A stretch of 64,000 nucleotides of DNA from Alphaproteobacteria bacterium (GCA_024743215.1 JANSWZ010000001.1:558001-622000), one strand, 5' to 3'. Shown: positions 8,442 through 19,667, numbered from the stretch's first letter. Numbers and translations: made by a program. Notes: a model not told the origin generated them from the sequence alone.

Positions 8442-10696
8442 TAGCCTACTTCTTTTTCTTGCGCATCAATATCAATGGCAGTTACCGGCATGGTCAGCCG
8501 GACCATGGCTCCAAATTGTTCCCCATCTGAATTTTCGGGAGCATCCAGAAGTTCGATTCCTCCACCATGCTCTTCAAAAATCTTCCTAACTATGGCGAGA
8601 CCAAGGCCTGTGCCCTTTTCCCTTGTGGTCATGTACGGTTCCAGCAATTTACTTCTGTTCTGTTTCGGCAATCCAACACCATTATCTGTGACATTGATGA
8701 CGAAGGTTTCGCCGTTCTGAATGGCCGTTACGAGTATTTTACCCCGTCGATTCAATTCGGAAGGAACCGCTGAAATTCCTTCGGTTGCGTTTTTGACAAT
8801 GTTGGTCAGTGCCTGTGAGATCAGTCGGTGATCGAAGCGCCCGATCATTTCTGATTCAGGCAAATCCATTGTGAATTGAATTTCTGGATGTGCGACTTCC
8901 TGAAGGAAGACTGCTTCCTTGATCGCATCCGACAAGTTCCGTTCGACCATCACAGGCTGAGGCATCCGGGCAAAGGAGGAGAACTCATCTACCATTCGCC
9001 CGATATCGCCAACCTGACGAATGATTGTGGCTGTGCATTGGTCGAAAACTTCCCGATCTGTTTCAAGCTTACGCCCATAGCGGCGCTGGAGCCGCTCCGC
9101 AGACAATTGGATTGGTGTCAGCGGATTTTTGATTTCGTGGGCAATTCGGCGCGCTACATCGGCCCAGGCGGACCGTCGTTGTGCTGCAATGAGATCGGTG
9201 ATTTCATCCAGAGTGATGACAAAGCGATGCTCTGCCTCGTCTGATTGCTCCATGGTAATGCGTACATTCAGGGTTCGCTCGTCGCCCTTTCTGCGAATGC
9301 TGATCTGATCTTGATGCAACGGGCGCTGATTGGCGACTGCAGCTGCAACTGTGGATGCCAGTTCTGGTATGGCGTCTGCAACGTTTTCAGACAGGAGTTT
9401 GCTTCTATCGACTTCCAGAATGCGCAATGCCGAGCGATTCACAAGGCTGATCGTTCCGTCGGTTTCAATTCCGATAACACCTGCTGTTACACCAGCCAGG
9501 ACCGCTTCACTAAAACGGCGTCGCTCATCGACCTGATCTTTGGCAAGAATGAGATCATCTCTCTGGCTCTGGAGCTGCTCTGTCATGGTGTTGAAGGTTT
9601 GCGAGAGCGTTCCCAGGTCCCCTTCTTTCTTGTCCCATGGAACACGGACACCAAGGTTTCCCGATGAAATTTCAGTTGCTGCGGTCATAAGACGCCGAAT
9701 GGGCGAAACCAGCCGATTGGCAAAATTGATGCCCATCCAGATGGCCGACAGAAGAACAATGAGCGCAATCCCGATATAGAGCAAGCCGAAGGCGATCTGA
9801 ACGCTGAATTGAGTTCTCTCAAGCTCCTGATATTCAGCAGCTCGTTCATTTACCAAAAGGACGTATTCAAGCACTTCAGGATTTAGTGCACGTACAAGAT
9901 ACAGATACGTGTCCTGATCGAAGGACGATAGTTTCATGGCCGCGCCAGCTACATTCGACAGACCCCGGTTCTGGAGGGCTACTTCATCTGCTGTAAGGCC
10001 GCGCAGGGCATTAGCGCTTGGTATCGGGAGTACTTCCGTCTCGGCGCCGCCACTGCTGCGGGTAACAACATTGGCATCAGCGTCCAGAATCAGAATGGCT
10101 GTGAGTCGCCTCAGGCGCGCCTGCGTGGTGAGATACCCCAGAAGCCGGTCCTGATCTGATGTCAGATTGGTGCCTGCATTGTTCAGGCTTGTTGCGATTG
10201 TAATCACATCATTGGCCAGTACGCGGGTGTGTTCCTGTACATAGGCTTGAGCCACAGAACGGGATGTATTGACGATTTCTTTGGTCCGCGTGTCAAACCA
10301 ACGATCAAGGCCCCGGTCCAGCGTCACGCCCGCTACAATGGCCACAAGAATGGCAGGTGCGGCCGCAACTACGCTGAAAAGTGCAACGACCCGAACATGA
10401 AGGCGGGCAGCTGCTCTGCGATTCTTGCGCGCAAGCCATATGCCGACCAGTTCCCAGACGATTGCCCCAACCAGCACGCTGACCAGCATTCCGTTTACGA
10501 CAACGGCAACTTGAACAGTGTCCTGGTCTGGCTCGATGGACGTAAATCCCATCAGAACCATGAAAGAAATACCAGCGGAAATCAGTGCAAGAATGGCTGC
10601 CACGAACCCGATAAGCCGAATAAGGCGCGGTCGATCTGACGTGCCTTTTGAGGTCACATTGGTCGTCCCGCTAGAAGTGATATCCAGTTGGGTCAT
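8441..10696 (-). CDS. ntrY: Membrane sensor histidine kinase NtrY
   Basis: 751 residues from the ATG at 10696; an in-frame TTG at 10759 would add 21 unlikely residues. Order: N-terminal transmembrane helices, a periplasmic sensing region, another transmembrane segment (~residues 305-330), HAMP, PAS, and a HisKA domain with phospho-acceptor His in '[19 protein letters not shown]'. The HATPase_c domain follows, with 'TDNGVGLP' and 'EKGTGLGLAI'. It phosphorylates NtrX, whose start codon overlaps its stop by one base. The ntrBC-ntrYX block is complete and in normal order. Confidence 0.94.
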   Translation of the reverse strand: MTQLDITSSGTTNVTSKGTSDRPRLIRLIGFVAAILALISAGISFMVLMGFTSIEPDQDTVQVAVVVNGMLVSVLVGAIVWELVGIWLARKNRRAAARLHVRVVALFSVVAAAPAILVAIVAGVTLDRGLDRWFDTRTKEIVNTSRSVAQAYVQEHTRVLANDVITIATSLNNAGTNLTSDQDRLLGYLTTQARLRRLTAILILDADANVVTRSSGGAETEVLPIPSANALRGLTADEVALQNRGLSNVAGAAMKLSSFDQDTYLYLVRALNPEVLEYVLLVNERAAEYQELERTQFSVQIAFGLLYIGIALIVLLSAIWMGINFANRLVSPIRRLMTAATEISSGNLGVRVPWDKKEGDLGTLSQTFNTMTEQLQSQRDDLILAKDQVDERRRFSEAVLAGVTAGVIGIETDGTISLVNRSALRILEVDRSKLLSENVADAIPELASTVAAAVANQRPLHQDQISIRRKGDERTLNVRITMEQSDEAEHRFVITLDEITDLIAAQRRSAWADVARRIAHEIKNPLTPIQLSAERLQRRYGRKLETDREVFDQCTATIIRQVGDIGRMVDEFSSFARMPQPVMVERNLSDAIKEAVFLQEVAHPEIQFTMDLPESEMIGRFDHRLISQALTNIVKNATEGISAVPSELNRRGKILVTAIQNGETFVINVTDNGVGLPKQNRSKLLEPYMTTREKGTGLGLAIVRKIFEEHGGGIELLDAPENSDGEQFGAMVRLTMPVTAIDIDAQEKEVG

Positions 10697-10838
10697 AGAA
10701 AGCTGTTTGGGTCCGCATATGATGTGATGCAAATATACAACAAATGCATACCATGGCAAACACGGATAGTGTGGCTTAATTGTGGAGACTGCAAAGCTGA
10801 AAGTGAATCAACGCTGTTTCCAGTGTGGGAGCCTCCCT

Positions 10839-12278
10839 TTAAACTGCTTTCATTATTTTGATATCTAATTCTTTGATTTTTTTGCGTAATGTATTGCGGT
10901 TCAAGCCAAGAATATCGGCTGCCTTGATCTGATTCCCGCCAGTGTGGGCAAGTGTCGTGCTGATAAGGGGCCTCTCCATTCGATGAAGGACGGTTTGATA
11001 CAGGTGTTCCGGAGCACCAGATGGCGCCTCGGAGAAAGCCGATTTCACCAGCGATTCAATAAGCAGTGAAATGTCCTGAGGTTGCGAGTTGGCTGGTTCA
11101 TCTCCGGCAATGGTGTTCACCTTGCCAAGCTCATGATCAACAATCGAATGGGTGATTACATCTTGAGGATACAGTGCTGCCAGTCGTCTCACGACGTTTT
11201 CCAGCTCCCGCACATTGCCGGGCCAGCTGTGCTTTCGCATGCGCGACAGAGCGTTGCCGTCAATTTGTTTTGCGCCCAACCCTTCTTTCGCTGCCAGATT
11301 GAAGAAATGTCTGACCAGATCATCAATGTCTTCAAGTCGGTCCCTGAGTGATGGCAATCGAATCGGAATCACATTCAAGCGGTAGTACAGATCCTCACGG
11401 AAACGTCCCTCGCCTATCAGGTGATGCAAATCCTTGTTTGTGGCGGCCACAATACGGACGTCTGTCTTGATGGACTTTCTGCCACCGACAGTCATGTATT
11501 CGCCTTGCTGAAGCACACGCAGCAATCGCGTTTGAGCGTCCATTGGCATATCACCAATTTCGTCCAGAAACAGAGTGCCGCCTTCTGCCTGTTCAAAGCG
11601 ACCGCTTCCTCGATTATGGGCGCCAGTAAAGGCTCCCTTCTCGTAGCCAAACAACTCAGCTTCAATCAAATCGCGCGGAATCGCAGCCATGTTAATGGCA
11701 ACAAAAGGTCCATTCTTACGCTTGCCATAATCGTGGAGCGCCCGGGCAACCAATTCCTTGCCTGTCCCCGACTCTCCTTCGATAAGCACAGTCAGGTCAT
11801 TCTGCATCAGTCTTGCAAGAACCCGATAAATCTCCTGCATGGCTGACGATCGACCCACCAGCGGAATATCATCTCCGTCACGATTGGTTACATCTGCCAC
11901 TTTGCCAACGTCACGTTCTGACAAAGCACGTTCAACGATGGAAACCAGTTCGCGCAGATCAAACGGTTTTGGCAGATAGTCATAGGCTCCGCGCTCTGAC
12001 GCCGTAATGGCTGTCATGAATGTATTCTGTGCGCTCATTACCAAGATCGGTAAGCCGGGACGCACATTCTTTATGCGCGGCAAGAGATTAAAGGCATTGT
12101 CATCAGGCATCACAACATCGGTGATGATCAAATCGCCCTCATTCTGGCTTGCCCAACGCCACAGCGTTCCAGCTGTTCCGGTCAGGCGAACCTGATAGCC
12201 TGCACGCGTGAGTGCCTGATCCAGAATGGTTCGGATTGCAGCATCATCATCGGCAACAAGGATCGTTTCACCGGCCAT
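10839..12278 (-). CDS. ntrC: Nitrogen regulator NtrC (sigma-54 activator)
   Basis: 479 residues: receiver with Asp54 ('[10 protein letters not shown]'), AAA+ domain with Walker A 'GESGTGKE', an intact sigma-54 contact loop '[12 protein letters not shown]', Walker B '[13 protein letters not shown]', and a C-terminal Fis-type HTH ('[16 protein letters not shown]'). Phosphorylated by NtrB under nitrogen limitation, it activates sigma-54 promoters for glutamine synthetase, ammonium transport and related genes (family knowledge). It starts 18 bases after the ntrB stop and is followed by ntrYX. The intact loop contrasts with NtrX next door. Confidence 0.97.
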   Translation of the reverse strand: MAGETILVADDDAAIRTILDQALTRAGYQVRLTGTAGTLWRWASQNEGDLIITDVVMPDDNAFNLLPRIKNVRPGLPILVMSAQNTFMTAITASERGAYDYLPKPFDLRELVSIVERALSERDVGKVADVTNRDGDDIPLVGRSSAMQEIYRVLARLMQNDLTVLIEGESGTGKELVARALHDYGKRKNGPFVAINMAAIPRDLIEAELFGYEKGAFTGAHNRGSGRFEQAEGGTLFLDEIGDMPMDAQTRLLRVLQQGEYMTVGGRKSIKTDVRIVAATNKDLHHLIGEGRFREDLYYRLNVIPIRLPSLRDRLEDIDDLVRHFFNLAAKEGLGAKQIDGNALSRMRKHSWPGNVRELENVVRRLAALYPQDVITHSIVDHELGKVNTIAGDEPANSQPQDISLLIESLVKSAFSEAPSGAPEHLYQTVLHRMERPLISTTLAHTGGNQIKAADILGLNRNTLRKKIKELDIKIMKAV

Positions 12279-12296
12279 CAGCAGGGGCCCTTTCTC

Positions 12297-13427
12297 TTAC
12301 TCATTGATTTTCTCTTCCTTGAAAGCTGGAAGCAAGATTTTGAAAACTGTGCTGCCTTTACGGCTTTCGCAATCAATCACGCCACCGTGGTCACGCACGA
12401 TCTTTGCGACCAATGCGAGGCCAAGGCCCGTCCCATTGGTTTTTGTCGTGATGAATGGGTCAAACAGATGTGGCAGCAGGTCTTCGGGGATGCCCGGCCC
12501 ATTGTCTTCAACACTGAACTCGAGTGGAAGGCTCATCCGATCGCTGGTTCCGGGCAGCGCCAAACGAATACCAGGTCGAAAGGCTGTACGGAGCGTGATT
12601 TGCGGATCTGGTTCGTCATGCAGCGCTTCGGCAGCATTCTTGACAAGGTTCAAAAAAATCTGGATTAGCTGATCATGATTGGCATAGACGAATGGCAGTG
12701 ACGGATCGTAGCGTTCAATCATCCTGATATCACGTCCGAAACTGGATTGGGAAACAGACTTAACCCGCTCCAGAACAACGTGAATGTTTACTGGGGCACG
12801 TTCCACAGGCCGTTCATCGGAAAAAACCTCCATCCGATCCACCAAACGGACAATGCGGTCTGTTTCATCGCAGATGAGGCGGGTCAGCGTCCGATCATTT
12901 TCATCCGCTGAAGTTTCCAGAAGCTGGGCGGCGCCGCGTATGCCAAACAGCGGGTTTTTGATTTCGTGGGCCAGCATGGCGGCAAGTCCTGTGACCGTTC
13001 TGGCGGCGCCGCGATGAGTTAGCTGGCGATCAAGCTTTTCTGTCATGGTGCGCTCCAGGAACATCAGCACCAGCCCCTCCATATCCTCCGACACCGGAAC
13101 GGCGTTTACGTCGATGCGCCTTTCATCGGCCCTGCCCTGAAACGCGATGGCTACCCGGTATTCAAAAACCGGCAGGTTCCGGTCAATGGCCTGTTGGGCA
13201 ACATCTATTACCGGACTGCCAAATGGCAGAAGAGAAGACAATGAACGCCCTTTGAGAACTGTAGAACTGCTTTGGAAAAAGGTCTCAGCTTCTTGATTCA
13301 TCGACTTTATTTCCAATGCCCGATTGAGAAATAACACCGGATGTGGCAAGGCGTTCAAAATCGCATTCGATGTTGGAGCATCGCTGCCAATGGCAGCATT
13401 CAGCAGTGATCTTGCAAGTCCGCTCAT
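12297..13427 (-). CDS. ntrB: Nitrogen-sensing histidine kinase NtrB
   Basis: 376 residues, soluble: N-terminal PAS domain (~25-130), HisKA with '[19 protein letters not shown]' (phospho-acceptor His), and HATPase_c with 'VEDNGPGIP' and '[11 protein letters not shown]'. It phosphorylates or dephosphorylates NtrC according to PII signalling. Its ATG overlaps the dusB stop by four bases, so the dusB-ntrB-ntrC transcript is translationally coupled. This is the standard nifR3-ntrBC operon of alphaproteobacteria. Confidence 0.96.
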   Translation of the reverse strand: MSGLARSLLNAAIGSDAPTSNAILNALPHPVLFLNRALEIKSMNQEAETFFQSSSTVLKGRSLSSLLPFGSPVIDVAQQAIDRNLPVFEYRVAIAFQGRADERRIDVNAVPVSEDMEGLVLMFLERTMTEKLDRQLTHRGAARTVTGLAAMLAHEIKNPLFGIRGAAQLLETSADENDRTLTRLICDETDRIVRLVDRMEVFSDERPVERAPVNIHVVLERVKSVSQSSFGRDIRMIERYDPSLPFVYANHDQLIQIFLNLVKNAAEALHDEPDPQITLRTAFRPGIRLALPGTSDRMSLPLEFSVEDNGPGIPEDLLPHLFDPFITTKTNGTGLGLALVAKIVRDHGGVIDCESRKGSTVFKILLPAFKEEKINE

Positions 13428-14440
13428 GCTGCTATCTCCAGTTTCTCGTTGGTTTCGGGCGCTGATGAGAAAGCGTCATCCAGCGCCTTCAGAACGGTTT
13501 GAGGATCTGTGCCCGTGAGGATGTCCTTGCGAAGCCCCGAGTTGCTTATGCCAGCGTCGTCCAGATACCAGCCAAGATGCTTGCGTGCCGCGCGAATGCC
13601 AACCTTAATGCCATAGTGAGACAGAATTGCTTCGTAATGCTCTGAAGCCAATGCGTGTTTTTCATCCCGCGATGGTTCTGGCATTGGGTTTGGATTGGAG
13701 GAGAAACGGCTTGTTACATAACCAGGGAACCATGGTCTGCCATAAGCCCCACGGCCAATCATAATCCCGTCTGCGCCGGAGAGTTTCAACACGTTCTCAA
13801 TTTGATCCAATGCAACAATATCGCCATTGGCAATGACCGGGATACGCACGCTGTCAGACACCCGGCGAATTGCTGCCCAGTCTGCCTTACCCTTGTAGAA
13901 CTGGTTTCTGGTACGTCCGTGGATTGTCACCAGTTGAATTCCAGCGCCTTCGGCTCGCCGCGCGATTTCATCTGCATTCAGGCTGTTTTCGTCCCATCCC
14001 AAACGCATTTTCAGACAGACAGGCAATTCGGTTGCGTTGACGGTTGCTTCAATCAGACGAAGAGCATGATCAGGGTCCTGCATGAGTGCTGAGCCTGAGT
14101 ATCCGTGGGTCACCTTGCGGGCCGGGCAGCCCATATTGATATCCAGTATGTCGGCACCATTATCAGCCGCAATTTTTGCGCCTTCAGCCATCCATTTTTC
14201 TTCACGGCCTGCCAATTGCACGACGTGAATGCCCACGCCTTCGCCTCGGGCTCGGGTGGCCATTTCCCGACTTTTGTTGGCCAGTGCTTCACAGGCCACC
14301 ATCTCGGACACAACCAGACCAGCTCCGTACCGCCAAGCAAGTCGGCGGAATGGCAGGTCTGACACGCCAGACATGGGGGCGAGATACACAGGGCACTCTA
14401 TTTTATGGCGTCCAATGCAAATGGGCGGTATCATGAACAC
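13424..14440 (-). CDS. dusB: tRNA-dihydrouridine synthase DusB (NifR3)
   Basis: 338 residues from a GTG at 14440; an ATG two codons in (14434) is equally likely and would give 336. FMN-binding TIM barrel beginning '[16 protein letters not shown]', catalytic Cys in '[11 protein letters not shown]', and the phosphate-binding '[16 protein letters not shown]'. It reduces uridine to dihydrouridine in the tRNA D-loop. It is the first gene of the dusB-ntrB-ntrC transcript and overlaps ntrB by four bases. A plausible sigma-70 promoter lies 27-54 bases upstream of the GTG. Confidence 0.95.
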   Translation of the reverse strand: MFMIPPICIGRHKIECPVYLAPMSGVSDLPFRRLAWRYGAGLVVSEMVACEALANKSREMATRARGEGVGIHVVQLAGREEKWMAEGAKIAADNGADILDINMGCPARKVTHGYSGSALMQDPDHALRLIEATVNATELPVCLKMRLGWDENSLNADEIARRAEGAGIQLVTIHGRTRNQFYKGKADWAAIRRVSDSVRIPVIANGDIVALDQIENVLKLSGADGIMIGRGAYGRPWFPGYVTSRFSSNPNPMPEPSRDEKHALASEHYEAILSHYGIKVGIRAARKHLGWYLDDAGISNSGLRKDILTGTDPQTVLKALDDAFSSAPETNEKLEIAA

Positions 14441-14466
14441 AAAGACCCTGACTATAATTTAAGCAG

Positions 14467-14494
14467 TTTATAGCACTGCATGGAATTTAGGCAA
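14467..14494 (-). promoter_or_regulatory. Candidate promoter for dusB-ntrBC
   Basis: On the minus strand TTGCCT (14494-14489) and TATAAA (14472-14467) are 16 bases apart, a good match to the vegetative promoter consensus. They lie a short distance upstream of the dusB start, in the divergent gap with ispDF. Called by eye. Confidence 0.45.
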
Positions 14495-14563
14495 ACGCAA
14501 TTTGCCCAAACGGAGCAGAATGGTTTCATTCGCGTTCTCCAAGGTTAACAGGACTGTGCAGAT

Positions 14564-15817
14564 ATGAGTGATGAACAACCGCCTCGGGTTGCTGTTTTGA
14601 TCGTTGGGGCGGGCAAGGGAAGTCGTGCTTCTGAAGAAACAAAAGGAATCCCCAAGCAGTTTTACCCAATTGCGGGAAAACCCCTGTTTCAGTGGACGGT
14701 TGACGCGTTTGGAGCGGTGCCTGAAGTCGATCATATTGCCTGTGTGGTGCCTGAAAACACAGATATTACGTGGTTGCCAAGGCTGGATGATGACACTGGC
14801 TCCACAGGTTTTTCTACTGTCAGTGGCGGCCCGTCCCGACAATTGTCCGTGTTGAATGGCCTGCATCACTTAGCCGCACATTCTGAGCCGTGGGATGTAG
14901 TGCTTGTGCATGACGCAGCGCGGCCCTTTGTTTCAACGCGGATTATTACAAGTGTTATCAACCTGGCCGTTCAACATGGTGGATGTATTGCTGCTATTCC
15001 CGTTGTAGACAGCCTTAAGCAAGGCGATAGTGGTTCGAATTGGGACGAGAACATTGTCTGTATTTCCGGGTCGATTCGCCGTGACGGAATTTACCAGGCT
15101 CAGACCCCTCAAGGATTTGATTTTAAAAAACTTCTTGATGCTCATGTCAGGGCTTTGGAAGATGGACATCAAGACTGTTCAGACGATTCTGTGATCTTTG
15201 AGACTTATTGCGGGGCCGTGGTTATCGCCGCTGGCGACCGTAACAATTGGAAAGTTACTGAACCAGATGATTTTGAAACTGCGAGATTATTGATGGATGC
15301 AAGACAGAAGTGCTGTTCCGTGCCTGATGTTCGGGTTGGTCATGGCTATGATGTTCATGCATTTGAACCTGGGAATGAGGTGATCTTGTGTGGCGTCACC
15401 CTGCCCCATGAACGCGCATTAAAGGGTCATTCAGACGCTGATGTCGGTCTGCACGCTCTGACAGATGCTGTTTTGGGTGCGCTGGCTGATGGCGACATTG
15501 GTTCGCACTTTCCGCCCAGTGACCCAAAATGGAAAGCGGCCTCTTCGGATCAGTTTCTGGCTCACGCAATTGCCCGGGCCGAACAACGGCAGGCGACTAT
15601 CACCCATCTGGATGTTACGCTTGTGTGTGAAGCGCCCAAAATCGGTCCACACCGGGATATCATGCGTGATCGCATTGCCGAAATTACAGGCCTGGGGCGT
15701 GACCGCATCAGCGTAAAGGCCACGACCTCGGAGCGGCTTGGCTTCACTGGTCGCAAGGAAGGTATTTCTGCTTTTGCAACTGCAACACTTGTATTTCAGG
15801 GACCCGAGAACCGATGA
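14564..15817 (+). CDS. ispDF: Bifunctional IspD/IspF (MEP isoprenoid pathway)
   Basis: 417 residues. The N-terminal half is IspD, 2-C-methyl-D-erythritol 4-phosphate cytidylyltransferase ('VAVLIVGAGKGSR', then 'VHDAARPFV'). From about residue 256 it is IspF, MECDP synthase ('VRVGHGYDVHAFE' with metal-binding Asp/His, then 'LKGHSDADVGLHALTDAVLG'). The fusion is common in alphaproteobacteria and catalyses two non-consecutive steps of the MEP pathway. It is divergent from dusB, and its stop overlaps the pncC ATG by four bases. Confidence 0.97.
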   Translation: MSDEQPPRVAVLIVGAGKGSRASEETKGIPKQFYPIAGKPLFQWTVDAFGAVPEVDHIACVVPENTDITWLPRLDDDTGSTGFSTVSGGPSRQLSVLNGLHHLAAHSEPWDVVLVHDAARPFVSTRIITSVINLAVQHGGCIAAIPVVDSLKQGDSGSNWDENIVCISGSIRRDGIYQAQTPQGFDFKKLLDAHVRALEDGHQDCSDDSVIFETYCGAVVIAAGDRNNWKVTEPDDFETARLLMDARQKCCSVPDVRVGHGYDVHAFEPGNEVILCGVTLPHERALKGHSDADVGLHALTDAVLGALADGDIGSHFPPSDPKWKAASSDQFLAHAIARAEQRQATITHLDVTLVCEAPKIGPHRDIMRDRIAEITGLGRDRISVKATTSERLGFTGRKEGISAFATATLVFQGPENR

Positions 15818-16317
15818 TCGAAGAGCGCCTCCAGGAAGCCGCAATATCAACTCTGGAAGCCTGCGAGGTTGCGGGTAAAATGCTGGCGACTGTGGAGTCG
15901 TGCACAGGCGGACTGATCGCTGCCAGCCTTACAGAGATTGCAGGGTCTTCGGCTGTGGTAGAAGCCGGATTTGTGACTTACTCAAATGATGCAAAAACCC
16001 GTTTGGTTGGTGTGCCATCAAGCCTGATTGAACAACATGGTGCGGTTAGCCAGGAAGTCGCGATTGCGATGGCTGAGGGTGGCTTGTGGCGTTGTGCTGC
16101 AGATATTGTGGTGTCTGTGACCGGAGTTGCCGGCCCAGGTGGCGGGTCAGACGAAAAGCCAGTAGGCACCGTCCACATGGCGTGTGCCATTCGGGGGGGC
16201 ATGACCCGACATGTTTTGCAAAACTATCCGGATAATGGGCGTTCTGAAATTAGAATTCAAACCGTACTTGATGCACTTTTGCTGGTTCAGGCCTGTTTAA
16301 CCGAAGAGACATTGTAA
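15814..16317 (+). CDS. pncC: CinA C-terminal domain protein (NMN amidohydrolase PncC)
   Basis: 167 residues, a stand-alone CinA-C domain with 'LATVESCTGGLIAASLTEIAGSS' features, 'GFVTYSNDAKT' and 'VSVTGVAGPGGGSDEKPVGTV'. The family hydrolyses nicotinamide mononucleotide to nicotinate mononucleotide in NAD salvage. It is translationally coupled to ispDF by an ATGA overlap. Its 3' end overlaps the convergent START-domain gene by 31 bases. Confidence 0.92.
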   Translation: MIEERLQEAAISTLEACEVAGKMLATVESCTGGLIAASLTEIAGSSAVVEAGFVTYSNDAKTRLVGVPSSLIEQHGAVSQEVAIAMAEGGLWRCAADIVVSVTGVAGPGGGSDEKPVGTVHMACAIRGGMTRHVLQNYPDNGRSEIRIQTVLDALLLVQACLTEETL

Positions 16318-16769
16318 ATTGTATCAGCTCTGGCTTCGAATGCTTCAGCGAATTTGCGAAAAGCCCGGTCGAACATGGAGCCCATCAGCATCCCCAATGC
16401 GCGCGATTTGAACTCGTAGTCGATTTTAAAATTGACTGCCGAGGTGATATTTGCGTCCGCGGTTTCGCGGTTTTCAAATCGCCATAGATTATCCAGATGG
16501 GAAAAAGGTCCGTCGAGATATGTGGCCCGTATTGTTAACCTGGGAGCGTCCAGTATCACACGTGTCACAAATGTTTCATTGACGGGTCCGTAAGCGACCG
16601 ACATGTCTGCAATCATGATTTCTGTGCCGTCAGATTGTTGTTCCCGTCCACGGACGGATAAGCGCTGACACAGTGGGACAAACTCCGGATATTGCTCAAT
16701 ATCAGCAACCAGTGCAAACATCTGCTCTGCGGTGTGGCCGACGATCCGTGTGGTCTCAAACTTTGGCAA
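16287..16769 (-). CDS. RatA/Coq10-like START-domain protein
   Basis: 160 residues beginning at TTG ('MPKFETTRIVGHTAEQMFALV'-type start, the usual N-terminus of this family); no in-frame ATG precedes it. Polyketide-cyclase/START fold with 'EQYPEFVPLCQRLSV' and 'KIDYEFKSRALGMLMG'. Relatives bind ubiquinone (Coq10) or, in E. coli, associate with 50S ribosomes (RatA); the rhizobial copy beside lipA is uncharacterised. It follows lipA by 11 bases and ends inside the convergent pncC. Confidence 0.85.
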   Translation of the reverse strand: MPKFETTRIVGHTAEQMFALVADIEQYPEFVPLCQRLSVRGREQQSDGTEIMIADMSVAYGPVNETFVTRVILDAPRLTIRATYLDGPFSHLDNLWRFENRETADANITSAVNFKIDYEFKSRALGMLMGSMFDRAFRKFAEAFEARADTIYNVSSVKQA

Positions 16770-16780
16770 TGGCCGTGTCT

Positions 16781-17791
16781 CTAGGCAGCATTGTTTAATT
16801 TGGAAGCGCGTGCCGCTCTAAGGCGCGCAAAGTCTTCACCCGCATGATGTGACGAGCGCGTCAGTGGACTGGAAGAGACCATGAGAAAGCCCTTTGAATA
16901 CGCAACGGTTTCATAGGCTTCGAATTCCTCGGGCGTTACAAACTTCACGATCCGATGGTGTTTTCGGGTTGGCTGCAGATACTGGCCGATAGTGATAAAG
17001 TCCACATCTGCAGAACGCAGATCATCCATCAGTTGCAACACTTCATTGCGCTCTTCACCAAGGCCAACCATGATGCCGGATTTGGTGAAAATGGTTGGGT
17101 CCAGTTCCTTGACTCGTTGCAGCAATCGGATGGAATGAAAATACCGCGCGCCTGGACGTACAGTCAGGTAGTTGGAGGCAACCGTTTCCAGATTGTGATT
17201 GAAGACGTCAGGCTTTGCCTCAACCACAATTTCCAATGCGCCCTCTTTCCGCAGAAAGTCAGGTGTCAGAATTTCGATTGTGGTATCTGGGCTTTGCTTT
17301 CGGATGGCACGAATAACATCAGCAAAATGCTGTGCGCCACCATCATCCAGATCATCGCGATCGACCGATGTGATCACGACATGGTTCAGTCCAAGCTTTT
17401 CAACGGCATCAGCAACATTAGCGGGTTCGTTGGGGTCCAGCGGTAGTGGAATACCTGTGCGCACATTGCAGAATGCGCAGGCGCGTGTGCAGGTGTCCCC
17501 CATGATCATCATGGTGGCATGTTTTTTGGACCAGCATTCACCAATGTTGGGACAACCAGCCTCTTGGCAGACTGTCACCAGATTATTGGCGCTCACAATC
17601 GCCTTGGTCTCCTTGTAGACCTCAGAGCCAAGTCCAGTTCCTGGCGCTTTTACACGAATCCAGTCAGGTTTTCTCAGAATGTCCGAATCCGGCTTATGAG
17701 CCTTCTCTGGATGCCGTTGTTTTGCCGCCTGGTCCGCCGGTGCTGGCTTTGCAGAAAGCCGCGATGTGGAATTGTCTATCAGAGTAACCAT
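16781..17791 (-). CDS. lipA: Lipoyl synthase LipA
   Basis: 336 residues. The auxiliary [4Fe-4S] cluster ligands are Cys75, Cys80 and Cys86 ('[12 protein letters not shown]') and the radical-SAM cluster ligands are Cys101, Cys105 and Cys108 ('CTRACAFC'). The terminal '[10 protein letters not shown]' supplies the conserved serine near the C-terminus. It inserts two sulfurs into octanoyl groups on lipoyl domains, which fits its position directly downstream of lpd and the pdh genes encoding lipoylated E1-beta and E2. Confidence 0.97.
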   Translation of the reverse strand: MVTLIDNSTSRLSAKPAPADQAAKQRHPEKAHKPDSDILRKPDWIRVKAPGTGLGSEVYKETKAIVSANNLVTVCQEAGCPNIGECWSKKHATMMIMGDTCTRACAFCNVRTGIPLPLDPNEPANVADAVEKLGLNHVVITSVDRDDLDDGGAQHFADVIRAIRKQSPDTTIEILTPDFLRKEGALEIVVEAKPDVFNHNLETVASNYLTVRPGARYFHSIRLLQRVKELDPTIFTKSGIMVGLGEERNEVLQLMDDLRSADVDFITIGQYLQPTRKHHRIVKFVTPEEFEAYETVAYSKGFLMVSSSPLTRSSHHAGEDFARLRAARASKLNNAA

Positions 17792-17828
17792 GTTGTTCCG
17801 GCCTTTTGAGTTCCCGATCTGAATCGCT

Positions 17829-19268
17829 CTAGCTGTGGATCACACGCCCGTAAGCATCCAACACACTTTCATGCATTGTTTCTGACAATGTAGGGTGTGG
17901 GAAGACGGTATGCATCAGCTCTTCTTCAGTTGTTTCGAGATTCATGGCAACCACATAGCCCTGAATGAGTTCCGTCACTTCGGCGCCCACCATATGAGCA
18001 CCCAGCAATTGGCCGGTTTTCTCATCAAAGACAGTTTTCACCAGTCCATCTGGTTCGCCAAGAGCAATGGCCTTGCCATTGCCCACAAATGGGAAACGGC
18101 CAACTTTAACCTTGTGACCAGCTTCTTTGGCTTTTGCTTCGGTTAGCCCGACCGATGCGACCTGAGGATTGCAATAGGTACAACCAGGGATCATGCCCTT
18201 GTCCATTGGATGCGGATTCTTGCCGGCTATTGCCTCAACACAGATAACACCTTCATGCTCTGCCTTGTGGGCGAGCATGGGAGGTCCTGCCACATCGCCA
18301 ATGGCATAAATGCCAGGGATATTGGTGTTTCCAAAGCCATCAATGACAACACATCCACGATCTGTCTTGACGCCTAGTTTTTCCAGGCCCAGCCCTTCGA
18401 TGTTACCTTGCACACCGACAGCGGAAATCAGCTTCTCTGCTGTGATTTCCTGCGTCTTGCCATCTTTGGTTTCAACTGTGGCTGTCACCGAACCCTTGCC
18501 TTTGGCGACCTTGGTAACTTTGGCTTCCGTGAGTATTTTCATGCCCTGTTTTTCGAAACGCTTTCGCGCAAGGGCCGATATTTCCGCGTCTTCCACAGGC
18601 ATGACTTGTGGCATTAATTCCACGACCGTAACCTCTGCACCCATGGTGCGGTAGAAGGAGGCGAATTCAATGCCGATTGCGCCCGATCCCATCACGACGA
18701 GGGATTTGGGCATGGATGGCGGAACCATGGCCTCGAAATACGTCCAGATCAGATCGCCATCCGGTTCGATGCCTGGCAACGCACGCGGGCGAGCCCCAGT
18801 AGATACAATGATATGTTTTGCTGAATAGGTGCCTTCGCCCAAGGTTCCCTTCGGCGCAGGGTGCTGGGGCTCGACAGCCTTCTTCTTGGGCTTTCCAACT
18901 TTCACTTCACCGGGTTTGGTGATTTCTGCTTCGCCCCAGATAACGTCCACTTTATTTTTCTTGAGCAGAAACCCAACACCGCCATTCAACTGACCAGATA
19001 CGCCCCGGGATCGCTTGACTATGGCGTCCATATCGAAACCGAACTTATCTGCCGTCAGACCATAGTCTTTGGCATGTTCCATGTAATGGTAGACTTCGGC
19101 AGACCGCAAAAGCGCTTTGGTTGGGATACAACCCCAGTTCAAGCAAATGCCACCCAGATGCTCTCGCTCTACCACTGCTGTTTTCAAACCCAGTTGGCTT
19201 GCGCGAATGGCGGCGACATAACCACCCGGCCCGCCGCCAATCACGATTACATCATAGGAATTTGCCAC
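17829..19268 (-). CDS. lpd: Dihydrolipoyl dehydrogenase (E3)
   Basis: 479 residues. FAD-binding '[21 protein letters not shown]', redox-active disulfide Cys42/Cys47 ('[15 protein letters not shown]'), NAD-binding '[16 protein letters not shown]', and a C-terminal dimerisation domain with active-site 'HPHPTLSE'. A Lys/Pro-rich insertion ('[19 protein letters not shown]') near residues 124-144 is shared, as I recall, with the rhizobial PDH-linked E3. It reoxidises lipoyl arms of pyruvate dehydrogenase. Order is pdhA-pdhB-pdhC-(DUF465)-lpd-lipA. Confidence 0.96.
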   Translation of the reverse strand: MANSYDVIVIGGGPGGYVAAIRASQLGLKTAVVEREHLGGICLNWGCIPTKALLRSAEVYHYMEHAKDYGLTADKFGFDMDAIVKRSRGVSGQLNGGVGFLLKKNKVDVIWGEAEITKPGEVKVGKPKKKAVEPQHPAPKGTLGEGTYSAKHIIVSTGARPRALPGIEPDGDLIWTYFEAMVPPSMPKSLVVMGSGAIGIEFASFYRTMGAEVTVVELMPQVMPVEDAEISALARKRFEKQGMKILTEAKVTKVAKGKGSVTATVETKDGKTQEITAEKLISAVGVQGNIEGLGLEKLGVKTDRGCVVIDGFGNTNIPGIYAIGDVAGPPMLAHKAEHEGVICVEAIAGKNPHPMDKGMIPGCTYCNPQVASVGLTEAKAKEAGHKVKVGRFPFVGNGKAIALGEPDGLVKTVFDEKTGQLLGAHMVGAEVTELIQGYVVAMNLETTEEELMHTVFPHPTLSETMHESVLDAYGRVIHS

Positions 19269-19324
19269 TTTGCCATCTCCTTCTTAAACGCCGCTTTTTT
19301 GCAGCGCCGGGATGGCTGGGGTTC

Positions 19325-19561
19325 TTAGGCGCTCAGCATCCCATAAATTTCATCTTTCAACCGCATGCGTTTTTTGCGCATATTTTCCATATGGAGGTCG
19401 TCGGTTGGTTCAATATTCGTCTCTGCGCGATGAATGGACCGGTTTACATCATGATATTCATTAGACAGGCGTGAGAAATGCCCGTCATTCATCTTCAAAT
19501 CACGAATTTTTTCAACGTGTTCCGGAAATTCTTCTGCAAGTTCATGCGGCGTGTTGCTCAT
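19325..19561 (-). CDS. DUF465 (YdcH-like) small helical protein
   Basis: 78 residues from the ATG at 19561, preceded by a good ribosome binding site (GGAGAAGGG, about 8 bases upstream); the longer frame up to 19615 lacks this. The sequence contains 'HELAEEFPEHVEKI' and 'HDVNRSIHRAE', and ends 'RMRLKDEIYGML', matching the DUF465 helical-hairpin family, whose role is unknown. Here it lies inside the pdh-lpd operon between pdhC and lpd. Confidence 0.8.
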   Translation of the reverse strand: MSNTPHELAEEFPEHVEKIRDLKMNDGHFSRLSNEYHDVNRSIHRAETNIEPTDDLHMENMRKKRMRLKDEIYGMLSA

Positions 19562-19667
19562 GGGGTGTCCCTTCTCCTGATGACTTCCCCGAAACTCTAT
19601 TCGCCGCCTGTTCAACTCTCCTTGATCTGCGTCAATTCTGGCTTTGCATACCGCAAAGCATGCTGGC

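Noticed and set aside
18837-18899. Lys/Pro insertion in Lpd as an unusual feature
   Set aside because: I recall the same insertion in PDH-linked Lpd of other rhizobia, so it is normal for the lineage.
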